This document shows positions 55,236-64,000 of a DNA stretch of 64,000 nt, piece after piece. Position 1 is the stretch's first letter. The number at the start of each line of letters is the position of its first letter. Both the position numbers and the translations under genes were made by a program. The notes beneath the pieces were generated by a model. It saw nothing but the letters and a program-made list of their open reading frames with translations. It did no database searches and was not told the origin of the DNA. The DNA comes from Ignavibacteria bacterium. GTDB lineage: Bacteria > Bacteroidota > Ignavibacteria > Tepidaquicellales > Tepidaquicellaceae. The stretch covers positions 186,001-250,000 of the forward strand of contig JADJAH010000038.1 in the NCBI GenBank assembly GCA_016704345.1. The letters run 5' to 3'.

Positions 55236-55253
55236 ATCTCACAAGTATGTGAT
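55236..55253. promoter_or_regulatory. Dyad motif upstream of the FG-GAP/ASPIC gene
   Basis: ATCTCACAAGTATGTGAT, a near-dyad 43 bp before the ATG at 55193. It resembles ATCTCACATATATGAGAT at 59133-59150, upstream of the histidine kinase. A shared regulator is possible. Confidence 0.3.
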
Positions 55254-55299
55254 ATAGACAATTAAAAATTAGAAATTAAAAATTAAAAATAGTTGCAAA

Positions 55300-55419
<120 letters not shown>

Positions 55420-55427
55420 TTGCTAAA

Positions 55428-56045
55428 TCAAACTATGTTGTCCTTCAATGCTTTGGCAACGGCTTCCGACTTTGAATGTACATGCAGTTTTCTGTAGATG
55501 CCTTTGATGTGATGCCTTACTGTTCCCACGGTGATCTTAAGATTGTAAGCAATCTCTTTGTATGTGTTGCCGTTCACTAATGATTCAAGAACATCTTTCT
55601 CACGACCGGTCAGTCCTGTCTCCGGATCTGTTTTAAATGAACCGAGTACAAGCCGCGCAATCCTTGATGTCATCGGAGCGCCGCCGTCATAAACGTCTTT
55701 TATTGATTCGATTATCTTGTCTTCCGAAGCGCTCTTGTCAAGATAGCCGGTGGCTCCGGATTTCAATGCCTTAAAGACAAGTTCGCTTTCTTCGTGAACA
55801 GTGAGCATAATGAAGTCTGTCTCTTCAAGAAAAACTTTCAGCTTTTTCATCCCCTCTATTCCATCCATGCCGGGAAGCTTTATATCCATGAGAATTACGT
55901 CCGGCTCCTTCTTCTTCAATGTATCGAAAGCATCTTCACATCTTTCAAATGCTCCAATGCATATCATGTCTTCAGTTCTTTCAAATAGTTGCCGGAGATT
56001 CTCTCTAATTACAATGTCGTCTTCTATTACTGCTACTTCTATCAT
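55428..56045 (-). CDS. NarL/FixJ-type response regulator
   Basis: 205 residues: receiver domain 1-120 with acidic pair EDD (9-10), phospho-acceptor Asp-54 (VILMDIKLPGMDGIE), Thr (MLTVHEES) and Lys (YLDKSAS); LuxR-type helix-turn-helix at about 140-200 (LTGREKDVLESLVNGNTYKEIAYNLKI visible as LTGREKDVLE and TVRHHIKGIYRKL). It starts one base after the stop of the kinase at 56047, so the two are co-transcribed and very likely form a two-component pair. Targets unknown; the dyads upstream of the kinase and the FG-GAP/ASPIC gene are candidates. Confidence 0.93.
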   Translation of the reverse strand: MIEVAVIEDDIVIRENLRQLFERTEDMICIGAFERCEDAFDTLKKKEPDVILMDIKLPGMDGIEGMKKLKVFLEETDFIMLTVHEESELVFKALKSGATGYLDKSASEDKIIESIKDVYDGGAPMTSRIARLVLGSFKTDPETGLTGREKDVLESLVNGNTYKEIAYNLKITVGTVRHHIKGIYRKLHVHSKSEAVAKALKDNIV

Positions 56046-56046
56046 C

Positions 56047-59000
56047 TTAGTTAAGTGAAAATTCTTTTAGCCTGTCCCTGAGTTTTATCTTTACTGTCAC
56101 CGATGTGCCGCTTCCTTCTCCACCTCTTACATTCAATTCAGCTTTCAATTTTTCGGCACGGGCATGCATGCTTCGCATTCCGTAACCTTCTTTAACTTTT
56201 TCAGAATCAAATCCCTTGCCGTTGTCTGTAATTGATATGTAGAAAAATTCTCCTTCTCTGAAAAAAGTAATTTCCATTGCATCTGCATTCGAGTATTTGA
56301 CTGAATTATTGACAGCCTCCTTTGCGATAAGCAACAGATTTCTTTTTTCATCCATGTTCAAACTATTCATCTTCAGAGTTTCTGAAATTCCCTTCACTGA
56401 TAAGGCAATGTCAGTGTCCTGCAACAGATTCTCGGAGAAATCCTTAATTCTGATCACAAGATCATACAAAGTATCTTCACCCGGATCCATGCTCCAGATA
56501 AGGTCTCTGGCGCTTTCTCTGAGACTCGTTGAAGTCTCCATTATCTTATACAATTCTTTGGAGATACTGTCCTTCTGCTGCTCGATCTCTCTCATAAGAT
56601 TTCTGGAATAGATCGCAATCCTTGTAAGCTTATGTCCAAGCTCATCGTGATAGTCACGCGAGGTTTCGTACCTGATCTTTTCCCTTTCTTCTTCACGGGC
56701 ACGCTCCATCTCCAAAGCTCTCTTCACTTTGCTTCTGACTTTGTACTTATACATCATGAACAATAAAAAAGATGCAATGGATGCAACAAGCAAATAAAAA
56801 TAAATGGTATTGTAGAATGGTGGATGTACAATTATTCGTAGCGGAGAGTCGCTTTCAAAAGTAGTGCCGTTGTTCTTGACGATCTTCATCCTGATATCAT
56901 GCAATCCGGCATCAAGTTTCTTTAGTTCAAGCGAGGTCTTACTTCCGTTAGAGCTCCAACTCTTGTCGATCTCTGAAATTGAATAATAATAAGTTGATGA
57001 ACTCTTACTGCTGTAATTAAGATCAGAGTATTCAATTACAATGTTTACTGCATCATGCTCAAGTTCTGCGACATTCGTCTCCGAAAGGTCAACTGAAATT
57101 GACTTTCCATCAAGATCATAAGTCAACCATGTAAAGAGAAATTTCTTTTCTATATTCAGGTCAGAAACAGTTGATGTGTTAATTCCTACGACCCCGTTCT
57201 TACAGCCGAAGTAAACATTTCCTTCATCATCTGAAATCACTGATCCGGGATTCAGGATCTCGCCAAAGCTCTTTACCAGTGCGAATGTACCGCCGTGCGG
57301 ATCAAACAGAGAAATGTTGAAATTTGTACCCACAATGATATTCCCGTTATATTCTGCAAGAGAGTTGACAACCTGATCAGGCAAACCGTCTTTTGATGTA
57401 AAGTTGTTGAAAGTTGTTCCATCGAAAACACTAAGTCCGCCTGCTGTTCCGAAGTACACCTTACCTTCAAACTCAAGAATTGAATATACATAGTTGTTGA
57501 TGATGGAATTCTCTTCGTTGAGTTTCTTGGAGTACTGAACAAATTCATCGGTGCCTTGCTTCAGCATACTCACTCCGGCATAAGTCCCTGCCCATAAATT
57601 GCCGCGCTTATCAATGCACATAGAAAGTATATAATCCTCAGGAAGTGAACTCGGTTTTGAAAGGTCTTTGCGATACTCTTTTATAATGTTTGATGACTCT
57701 GCATTTATAACTTTAATTCCGCTCGATGTCCCCGCATAAATTTTAGAATCATGCGTACTTGCCAATTCATTTACTGCAACTCCGGTAAATACTTCTTCGG
57801 CAATAAGTATCCCGTTCTCTTTGCGAATCTTCGTCAGACCATTTGTAATGCCTATCCAAAGATTACCTCCATTATCTGTAGCCAATGAAAGTATGTCACG
57901 ATCTTTAAGCAAATCATTCAGCGAAGAAAAGTTGAATCTGCCTTCTGAAAATTCGAACAGCCCTTTCTTGCCTCCGGCAATGATCTTGCCTTCATAGTTT
58001 GTAAACTTCCGTATGGTTCCCAGCAATTCATTATCAGAACTTCTTCTGAACTCTGCTGAAAGATCTTTCTCACTGAAGTGTAATTGAAAAAGCCCTGCGT
58101 CATAAATGCTTGCAAGAACGATATCATTCCCAATTGGAAGGACAGAGTTGAAGTCCTGCTTTCGTCAAGTTCGAAGTTCTTATAAAGAAAAAGTGAAGAA
58201 TCTTTGTTTATCTGATACTTAATGATACCGCTGCTCGTTCCGAGAAGGAGACTGTTGCTTTCAGAAGCCGCAATATCAAACACTGACAGGCTTTGACTAC
58301 TATCAGATGCCGGATCACTTGTTTGTATTGCTTTGAATCTAAAAGAGGAATTCCGGATCTCATCATTGGATAGAAAGTAGGCGCCTTTGTTTATTGTTCC
58401 AATGTATACTCCTTTGCCGGCTACAGTGAAGAGCTTTCTAATCAGATTTGCATTCAGAGAATGTTGCTGAGAATTCTTAAGATTGAATGATTCGAATTCA
58501 GATCGCTGCCTGTTTGTAAACACGAGCCCTGAACCTATTGTGCCTATGAATAGATTATCGAACTCATCTGCAGCAAGTGAAAAGATTTTTTGAGAGAGTG
58601 AATCTTTTCCATCGTAATCTACTCTCACCCATGAACCGTCATCAAATTTGTTGAGTCCGTTTTCAGTACCTGCCCAAATGACACCTTTCTTATCTTCCGT
58701 AACACTCCAAATTGTATTGTCTGAGATTTGGCCACGATCTGCAAGAAATCTTTTGAATGTGCCTGACTTCCTGTCGTACCGGTTGAGACCTCCATGGTAA
58801 GTTCCGAACCATAAGAAGCCCTTGCTGTCTTCAAAGATTGATATTACGTCATCATTCGAAATTGAATTCGAATCAAGCGGATCGTACTTGAATCTGATAT
58901 AGTTTGAACCGTCATACAATATCAGCCCAAACATTGTTCCGAACCATACAATGCCTTTTGTGTCTTTGATCATAGCAAAGACATTGTTATCAGGATAGAA

Positions 59001-59105
59001 TGTATGCAGTCCGCTGCGTTCTGAATACTTGATCTCATCTGCATTGACCGAAGTAATGCAGGTTATGATTACGATTATTGCAGAAAGTAGAATTTTCATT
59101 TTCAA
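56047..59105 (-). CDS. Sensor histidine kinase with reg_prop propeller, Y_Y_Y and HisKA_3 domains, one frameshift
   Basis: Signal peptide MKMKILLSAIIVIITCITSVNA, then a periplasmic two-component propeller (repeats of IWAGTENGLNKFD, LWFGTYHGGLNRYD), a Y_Y_Y domain (YSDLNYSSKSSSTYYYSI ... KKLDAGLHDIRMKIV), one membrane helix (TIYFYLLVASIASFLLFMMY), HisKA_3 with the phospho-acceptor His in YHDELGHKLTRIA and a HATPase domain (ITDNGKGFD, GYGMRSMHARAEKL). The frame breaks near 58155, where DESR should continue DFNSVLPIGNDIVLASIYDAG in the next frame; joined length is about 1019 residues. This HTCS-like architecture in Bacteroidota often senses sugars; the ligand here is unknown. Partner regulator directly downstream. 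Confidence 0.87.
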
Positions 59106-59585
59106 ATATTGAAATCTCGCGAGTGAAATTCAATCTCACATATATGAGATGAATATGCTTCACTTTAATCTATAGTTGATCCTCAAACCATTTGACGCTC
59201 TTGTGTCATTGAAGAATATCAATGAACATCTCATGCTGTTTACGGCATTAATGCAAGTATGTTGTCAAATGCATTGTTATTTATGAGTGCATGATTACCC
59301 CATTATCAACTTGCAATATCTCCATTAAAGTCTTATCGCATCAATTGGATAAAGCAAATGTCTGTTAGGGCAATTTACAAAACATAACACTTGAATTCAT
59401 ATTTTTTTTGGCTGATGAACGTTGACTGTGTATGATTTGATGATTGGATGTTGCGGATATCAGATCAATCTGACAAAGCGGGAGTTGTGATACAAATTGA
59501 GAGGACAAGTAAAACATACTTAGTGTGTATGATTTTTTCTAATTGTAAGGTCACTTGATATTCAGTACACTGCAAAGTTATTTGT
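59106..59585. other. Intergenic region upstream of the kinase
   Basis: 480 bp without a supported gene. Near the kinase start are an 8-bp palindrome CTCGCGAG (59115-59122) and the dyad ATCTCACATATATGAGAT (59133-59150, arms ATCTCA/TGAGAT), candidates for autoregulation. The rest is A/T rich with no element recognised. Confidence 0.5.
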
Positions 59586-59939
59586 TCATTCACATGTTGC
59601 TAAATACACTTCGGTAAAATTATTCTGAAAGTCTTTCTTATCTCCTTCATCCATGTAATGCTCAATGACAGCGAGTTGATGGTTCAGATCTTCCCAATGA
59701 GCAATCAGCTTTGCATCGGGCTTTGTCATGATCTTGTCAAATGCAATGCTTCGAAATCCATATATGTTTGAACTGTTTACCTGAAATGTAACACCTGATT
59801 TCTTTAATGCATCACATTCGATTTTATGCATTTCCTTTATCAGGATAATGTAAGAGCTGTCTTGATTCTCAAGCGAACAGGAATTAATTGCAGTGAAGAC
59901 AATAAACAAAACTACTACTGAATGAAAGTTCTTTATCAT
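59586..59939 (-). CDS. Small hypothetical lipoprotein
   Basis: 117 residues with signal peptide FHSVVVLFIVFTAINSC and lipobox AINSC (Cys-21). The mature part contains IILIKEMHKIECDALKKSG and a second Cys pair partner at the end (LATCE), with a possible disulfide. No family recognised. It stands alone, with 176 bp to the DUF502 gene upstream. Confidence 0.7.
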   Translation of the reverse strand: MIKNFHSVVVLFIVFTAINSCSLENQDSSYIILIKEMHKIECDALKKSGVTFQVNSSNIYGFRSIAFDKIMTKPDAKLIAHWEDLNHQLAVIEHYMDEGDKKDFQNNFTEVYLATCE

Positions 59940-60115
59940 AAGAGAGTTTTATATTCGAAATTTGTTTTGGAGAATATTCTCACAAGACCGGGACATAGCG
60001 AGTAAAATCTTGAATCCTATCCGGCGAATTTGCTAAGTAGAAAATTGTGAACGGTTGATTAAATCGAAAGTGATATTCAACTTTAGCAAATGCAACACAT
60101 TGGAGCTGTGCCGTA

Positions 60116-60694
60116 TCACCACTCCACTTTTCCTTTCAGCCTTTCATTCGTTCCGATACCAAACTGCATTATCGACTTTACAGCTTCTTTCTTAGTAATG
60201 TTAAGGCGCTTTACTGATTCTGCATTCATAATGTAAACATTACCGCTAGTGATCGATGGAGCACCCGGTACATACACAACAAGCATACCATTATCCATCT
60301 CTTCAACTATAAAGGAAAAAAGCCAGCCATCGTCGATCAATGCAAGACAAGGCTTCAGATCAGCTCCATGCTTTCCGGTTTTTTCAGACAGGAGATGCTT
60401 AAAAAGCATATACCCGGGAACCAGAGTTTCAATACGGCTGACAAATCTGTCTCCAAAACCTGTTCTTATTCCTGCATAACCGGCAGCAAAAATCAGGACA
60501 ACAGAAAATATTATAATAGCAATATTTGGATAATCCACTCCTAGGACCGTGCCTCCGGGAAGCAATTTAACAAAAGGTTGAAGTGCATCCTTTAGGAATG
60601 AGAACATGGTGGAGATTATGAATACAAAAAGAAATGTAGGAAGTACAAAGTACAATCCCTTCATAAAAACTTTGCTCACTGTTAATTTTTCCAT
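60116..60694 (-). CDS. DUF502 family membrane protein
   Basis: 192 residues. Two membrane helices (about residues 12-33, GLYFVLPTFLFVFIISTMFSFL in part, and 54-74, IAIIIFSVVLIFAAGYAG), then a cytoplasmic domain with VYVPGAPSITSGNVYIM, the hallmark of DUF502, and LNITKKEAVKSIMQFG. Family function unknown; plant relatives (LCV/COV) are Golgi membrane proteins. 58 bp separate it from the helical gene upstream, so they may share a transcript. Confidence 0.88.
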   Translation of the reverse strand: MEKLTVSKVFMKGLYFVLPTFLFVFIISTMFSFLKDALQPFVKLLPGGTVLGVDYPNIAIIIFSVVLIFAAGYAGIRTGFGDRFVSRIETLVPGYMLFKHLLSEKTGKHGADLKPCLALIDDGWLFSFIVEEMDNGMLVVYVPGAPSITSGNVYIMNAESVKRLNITKKEAVKSIMQFGIGTNERLKGKVEW

Positions 60695-60752
60695 TTTTGG
60701 TTTTTAAATTTATGCTTCGTTATTTGTGCGTCCAAGCTGAATGATCCATCGA

Positions 60753-62177
60753 TCAATTTATTTCAAGCTCTTTCATCTTTTCCAGAATCCAAGCCTTATT
60801 AATAAACTCCTTTTTACTTTCGGTCGGCAGCAACTCATCAATCTTAAAGCTCTTTTCACTTTCTTTGATCCTTACAATCTTGCCAAGCACGCTGATGAAG
60901 TGTGAATGTGATTCCAGCTCCTTCTTACTGAGAGAACGATTCTTTGAAATGTAAATCCTGTATGAATTAATGTAATCAATCAATAGATCAGTATCTCCCA
61001 GTTCATAGTGAATGCGTGATGTCAGGTTACGGACTTCCAGATTGTAGTAACTATCTTCGTACTTCACTCTTGCCAAGTGCGAAAGCGCTTCATCATATTT
61101 CTTCAATTCAAAATTCATAGCGGCAATAGCAAGATGGTAGGTACTATTTCGATAGTCCTCTATTATCAGACCATTGTATTCCTCTATAAACTTCTTCACC
61201 CAATCAAACTCTTTCAGCCGCGAGCCCGATTTTACCATGTTGAGAAAGAACATGTTAGTCATGAAGTTCTCTGTGTAAAGCCCCTTCTCAATGACCTCTT
61301 TCCGCAGTTCAAATACTTCTTTCACTGTTTCAGGATTGTTCATTGACCTGGTGCGCTTGAGATGCTCGATAAGATCTATATACTTGTTGTACCTTTTCTC
61401 CTTTTCAAGAAGCTCTCCATGGAACTTTACAAGTTTGTGAAGATCTTTGAAATATTTTTCCTCATCCGATTTCTCAAGCATGAAAGCGTTGAAATGAATT
61501 TTCACCTGCGGCATTTCCTTTATGTCTTCCGGAAGATGTTTCATAATGCTTTCGGTGAATTTGTCAGAAAGATATAAAGACCGGTCAAGCCCGAGCAGTC
61601 TGCTCTCATACAATACATAGTTTTGTATCTCAAGGATCTTTGTAATAAACGAAACGATCAGATCTCTTTCCGCTCTCTGAATATCTTCTTTGTTAAAGTT
61701 ATTTCTAAAGCTGTTGTAAATGTCTTTCAGCAGGTAGACCTCACTCGACTTGCTGAAATAATCATGATCTTTTGCCTCACGTGATTCCAGATTATTCACT
61801 GCTTCTGCAAGATTTTTTTCGAACACGGAAAAAAGGTTGCGTCTTAACAGTTCATTAAGGAGATGCTTCTTGGCAGAATGCTCGTCTGATGTGTAGTTGA
61901 CAAATGATAAGAATTGTTCCGCAAATTTCAGAAGCTGTGAATTAAGATTACGGAACACTTCATCACTGTATTTCTTTCCCGGGAAGAGCTTGGTGTAAAC
62001 CTTTTCCTTTGTGAAATTCTTGTCGTCAAATTCAGGGTGATATCTTTTGTAGAGATTGAACATCTCTAAGATAGTTTCGCGCTTGTTGAATATTGGAGAT
62101 GAAAGATAATCACCAAATAGCTTCATTTCATCTTTGGACAATGTTCTCAATATGTCAATTACTCGGGCTTTGATCAT
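60753..62177 (-). CDS. Helical hypothetical protein
   Basis: 474 residues, nearly all alpha-helical with many Lys and Glu. The N-terminal 85 residues (TLSKDEMKLFGDYLSSPIFN, YHPEFDDKNFTKEKVYTKLFP) form a recognisable block found in uncharacterised Bacteroidota/Ignavibacteria proteins, and the rest resembles TPR-like repeats (YHLAIAAMNFELKKYDEALSH). No signal peptide or membrane helix. No function can be assigned; a scaffold role is conceivable from the repeats. Divergent from the gene at 62468. Confidence 0.7.
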   Translation of the reverse strand: MIKARVIDILRTLSKDEMKLFGDYLSSPIFNKRETILEMFNLYKRYHPEFDDKNFTKEKVYTKLFPGKKYSDEVFRNLNSQLLKFAEQFLSFVNYTSDEHSAKKHLLNELLRRNLFSVFEKNLAEAVNNLESREAKDHDYFSKSSEVYLLKDIYNSFRNNFNKEDIQRAERDLIVSFITKILEIQNYVLYESRLLGLDRSLYLSDKFTESIMKHLPEDIKEMPQVKIHFNAFMLEKSDEEKYFKDLHKLVKFHGELLEKEKRYNKYIDLIEHLKRTRSMNNPETVKEVFELRKEVIEKGLYTENFMTNMFFLNMVKSGSRLKEFDWVKKFIEEYNGLIIEDYRNSTYHLAIAAMNFELKKYDEALSHLARVKYEDSYYNLEVRNLTSRIHYELGDTDLLIDYINSYRIYISKNRSLSKKELESHSHFISVLGKIVRIKESEKSFKIDELLPTESKKEFINKAWILEKMKELEIN

Positions 62178-62386
62178 AGAATCAAGGAATCAATTGCTGA
62201 ATATCTCAAATGAAGCTCAAGTCTGATGCACACTTTTTCTCCGGTTGCAAAGGTTTTCAAAGATGTTTTTCAGTTACATTTACTTTTGCAAAATACCTTT
62301 ATCCTGCACCAAAATCAAAGTTTTTGAGGATATTCCTTCCTGAATCCACAAGCACAATTGATTACAAAATCAAAAATTCATCTTTG

Positions 62387-62415
62387 TTTGACCTGCACTA
62401 TCATCAGTAATTTTG
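62387..62415 (+). promoter_or_regulatory. Bacteroidota-type promoter
   Basis: TTTG (62387-62390), 17 bases, TAATTTTG (62408-62415), matching the -33 TTTG / -7 TAnnTTTG consensus of the primary sigma factor of this superphylum. It would give a leader of about 50 nt before the ATG at 62468. No other pair with this spacing was seen in the divergent region 62178-62467. Confidence 0.65.
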
Positions 62416-62467
62416 TACAGAAAGTTAAAACAACAAACTAATTAACTCAATCAAAACAAACACTGAA

Positions 62468-64000
62468 ATGAAAAACGCAAACTCAAGTTCCAAGGTAAGA
62501 ACACTAACAGTAATGACTGCTCTCTTAATCGTCATGCTGACTTCGCTGAATGTACTCGCTCAGCAAACAATCAAGAACTACGATTACAAATGCAACAACG
62601 TATCAAGCAATGACAATGCAAGATCAATCATCAACAGAATTGACACAGGTTATGCAATTGCCGGTTACTCTTATCATCCTTTCTGTGCAATAGGTCCTTT
62701 TGACTGGATGTGGCTTCAACTTAAAAAGGACGGCACAGTCAACCAGTCAAGATATCTTGGTACACAATTTGATGACAAATGTTACTCTCTCATTCAAGAC
62801 GCAACAGACAGATCATATACTTTGACCGGTTACATGAGCAACAACGGAAAGATAAAGGCCACTATAGCGGATCTCAGCGGAATTGGAAATCTGAACTATG
62901 CAAAAGTTATAAACGACACACTCAACAGCAGCTACGCACAAATAGTAATTGATCCCGCAAGAGTGCTTGCTACAACCGGTTGGAATGAAAAAGTGTTTGG
63001 CAACAAAGTCCGCAACAAACTTCTTTGTTCACAATTCTCACCGGCCGGCCCGCAAAATTGGTCATACAGATATGATTCATGGGTAAGTGCAACACAACAA
63101 AGCAGCTCTGTTGAAGAGGGGAAATCAATTTGTTATCAGAATGCGGGAAATGTCTATGGTGTTGCAGCAAGGACAAACTTCTACAGCAAAAGCCTGACTG
63201 CATGGGATCCAATGGTTGTAAAACTCGATTACGCCGGAAACGTGATCTGGAAAAAAGTTTACAGATTCAATGTAGCAAATCCAAATTACTATCCTTCAAG
63301 CGAGCCGACAAAGATAATCCCAATGACCGACGGCGGATTCGTAGTAGTAGGTTTTACTAACTCAATTCTACAGAACGGTTCACACATCCTGGTATTCAGA
63401 GTTTCATCTACAGGTCTGCTCATGTGGTCAGCAAACTATGGAACAACTGCTGCATTCCACTGGGGAAATTCAATTGTACTTGACGGAAGTGATCTTGTTG
63501 TCACCGGTTACAGAAGAACAGGCGCCAATGCACAGGATGCAATAATGATGAAAATTCCGGCAGCGGGCGGAGCTCCTCTATGGACAAGAGTGTGGGATCC
63601 ACAAGCCAATACAGAAACAGGATATGATATCATCAGATCAAATCAAAGCACTGCTTCTTTCGGATATGCAGTCACAGGAGATGTTAGCCTTAACTCTCAG
63701 GACGCCTTCATCTGGAGAACAAATGCAAACGGACTGCTTGACAGTTCAACATGCAACAACTCAGTAACACTTTTAAGAACAATCAATAACATCAGACTAG
63801 ATTCGTTCTACTTGGTAAGGAATGCAAAGTATTGCAAAGACTTTACACCAGTAATAATAAACGCCGGCTACAGGCACAATACAATCTGCCTCGGAACTTT
63901 TGCAACACTGCCTGATGAAGAAGTAAACAATGATAATCCGGTTGAAGTAGTTGACAGCTATGGCTTGAGCCAGAACTATCCGAATCCTTTCAATCCTGCA
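62468..64000 (+). CDS. Secreted propeller-type protein with T9SS tail (3' partial)
   Basis: The frame is open from ATG 62468 to the last base of the window (511 codons). Signal peptide VMTALLIVMLTSLNVLAQQ. The body has repeats of the kind GGFVVVGFTNSILQNGSHILVFRVSSTG and VTGYRRTGANAQDAIMMKI, each with a short beta-strand motif ending in W (VIWKKVY, LMWSANYG, PLWTRVW), suggesting a beta-propeller of the delta-60/SBBP type. The last residues SQNYPNPFNPA begin a Por sorting domain that continues outside. Preceded by a clear promoter. Exported surface protein; ligand unknown. Confidence 0.85.
   Translation, partial: MKNANSSSKVRTLTVMTALLIVMLTSLNVLAQQTIKNYDYKCNNVSSNDNARSIINRIDTGYAIAGYSYHPFCAIGPFDWMWLQLKKDGTVNQSRYLGTQFDDKCYSLIQDATDRSYTLTGYMSNNGKIKATIADLSGIGNLNYAKVINDTLNSSYAQIVIDPARVLATTGWNEKVFGNKVRNKLLCSQFSPAGPQNWSYRYDSWVSATQQSSSVEEGKSICYQNAGNVYGVAARTNFYSKSLTAWDPMVVKLDYAGNVIWKKVYRFNVANPNYYPSSEPTKIIPMTDGGFVVVGFTNSILQNGSHILVFRVSSTGLLMWSANYGTTAAFHWGNSIVLDGSDLVVTGYRRTGANAQDAIMMKIPAAGGAPLWTRVWDPQANTETGYDIIRSNQSTASFGYAVTGDVSLNSQDAFIWRTNANGLLDSSTCNNSVTLLRTINNIRLDSFYLVRNAKYCKDFTPVIINAGYRHNTICLGTFATLPDEEVNNDNPVEVVDSYGLSQNYPNPFNPA

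Noticed and set aside
62210..62410. Plus-strand ORF of 66 codons in the divergent intergenic region
   Set aside because: It overlaps the promoter of the gene at 62468, has no ribosome-binding site and no recognisable protein features.

Overview
The window reads as a chromosomal segment from the Ignavibacteriota/Chlorobiota branch of the Bacteroidota superphylum. The main evidence is about ten proteins ending in a Por-type (T9SS) sorting domain with the signature YPNPFNPVT, several surface proteins built on FG-GAP or YCF48 propellers, Bacteroidota-style TAnnTTTG promoter boxes, and families such as DUF1003, DUF502 and a large one-protein sensor kinase with a reg_prop/Y_Y_Y input. Placement below that level is inference; no rRNA or tRNA gene was seen.

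Layout. 1-4.2 kb: the tail of a SAM methyltransferase, glutamine synthetase, a GNAT acetyltransferase, DUF1003 and a lipoprotein. 4.2-25.1 kb, minus strand: a run of six large secreted beta-propeller proteins with T9SS tails. Three of the six are split by frameshifts, and they are separated by repeat-rich DNA. 25.5-32.2 kb: two paralogous proteins joining a class III nucleotide cyclase, an NB-ARC/STAND ATPase and TPRs, with a divergent small three-helix membrane protein that resembles the DUF5706/PycTM effectors of Pycsar defence. 32.2-33.4 kb: tandem repeats, palindromes and an orphan T9SS tail. 33.4-34.8 kb: mnmE. 34.9-41.4 kb, minus strand: a tight cluster of a papain-like protease fused to an alpha/beta hydrolase, a caspase-like protease, a caspase/peptidoglycan-binding/GH19 fusion, and an ATP-grasp PGM1-like ligase. 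41.6-45.1 kb: a putative copper acquisition operon (CNxCC small protein, Met/His-rich lipoprotein, OprC/NosA-like TonB receptor). 45.2-55.2 kb, minus strand: more secreted T9SS proteins. 55.4-59.1 kb: a NarL-type response regulator and its propeller histidine kinase. 59.6-62.2 kb: a lipoprotein, DUF502 and a helical unknown. 62.5 kb to the end: another T9SS-secreted protein running out of the window.

Two clusters deserve most attention. The cyclase-STAND-TPR pair beside a PycTM-like protein looks like a sensor-cyclase-membrane-effector arrangement. The papain-hydrolase/caspase/caspase-GH19/ATP-grasp operon has no signal peptides and joins several lytic activities; I know of no described system with this composition.

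A second theme is repeat activity: palindromic elements lie inside coding sequence in frame, a heptamer simple repeat expands both between and inside genes, sorting tails are near-identical and probably homogenised, and decayed tail copies lie between genes. Roughly a dozen frameshifts occur, including in single-copy genes (TonB receptor, kinase, protease), so part of the apparent pseudogenisation may be consensus indel error in the assembly.
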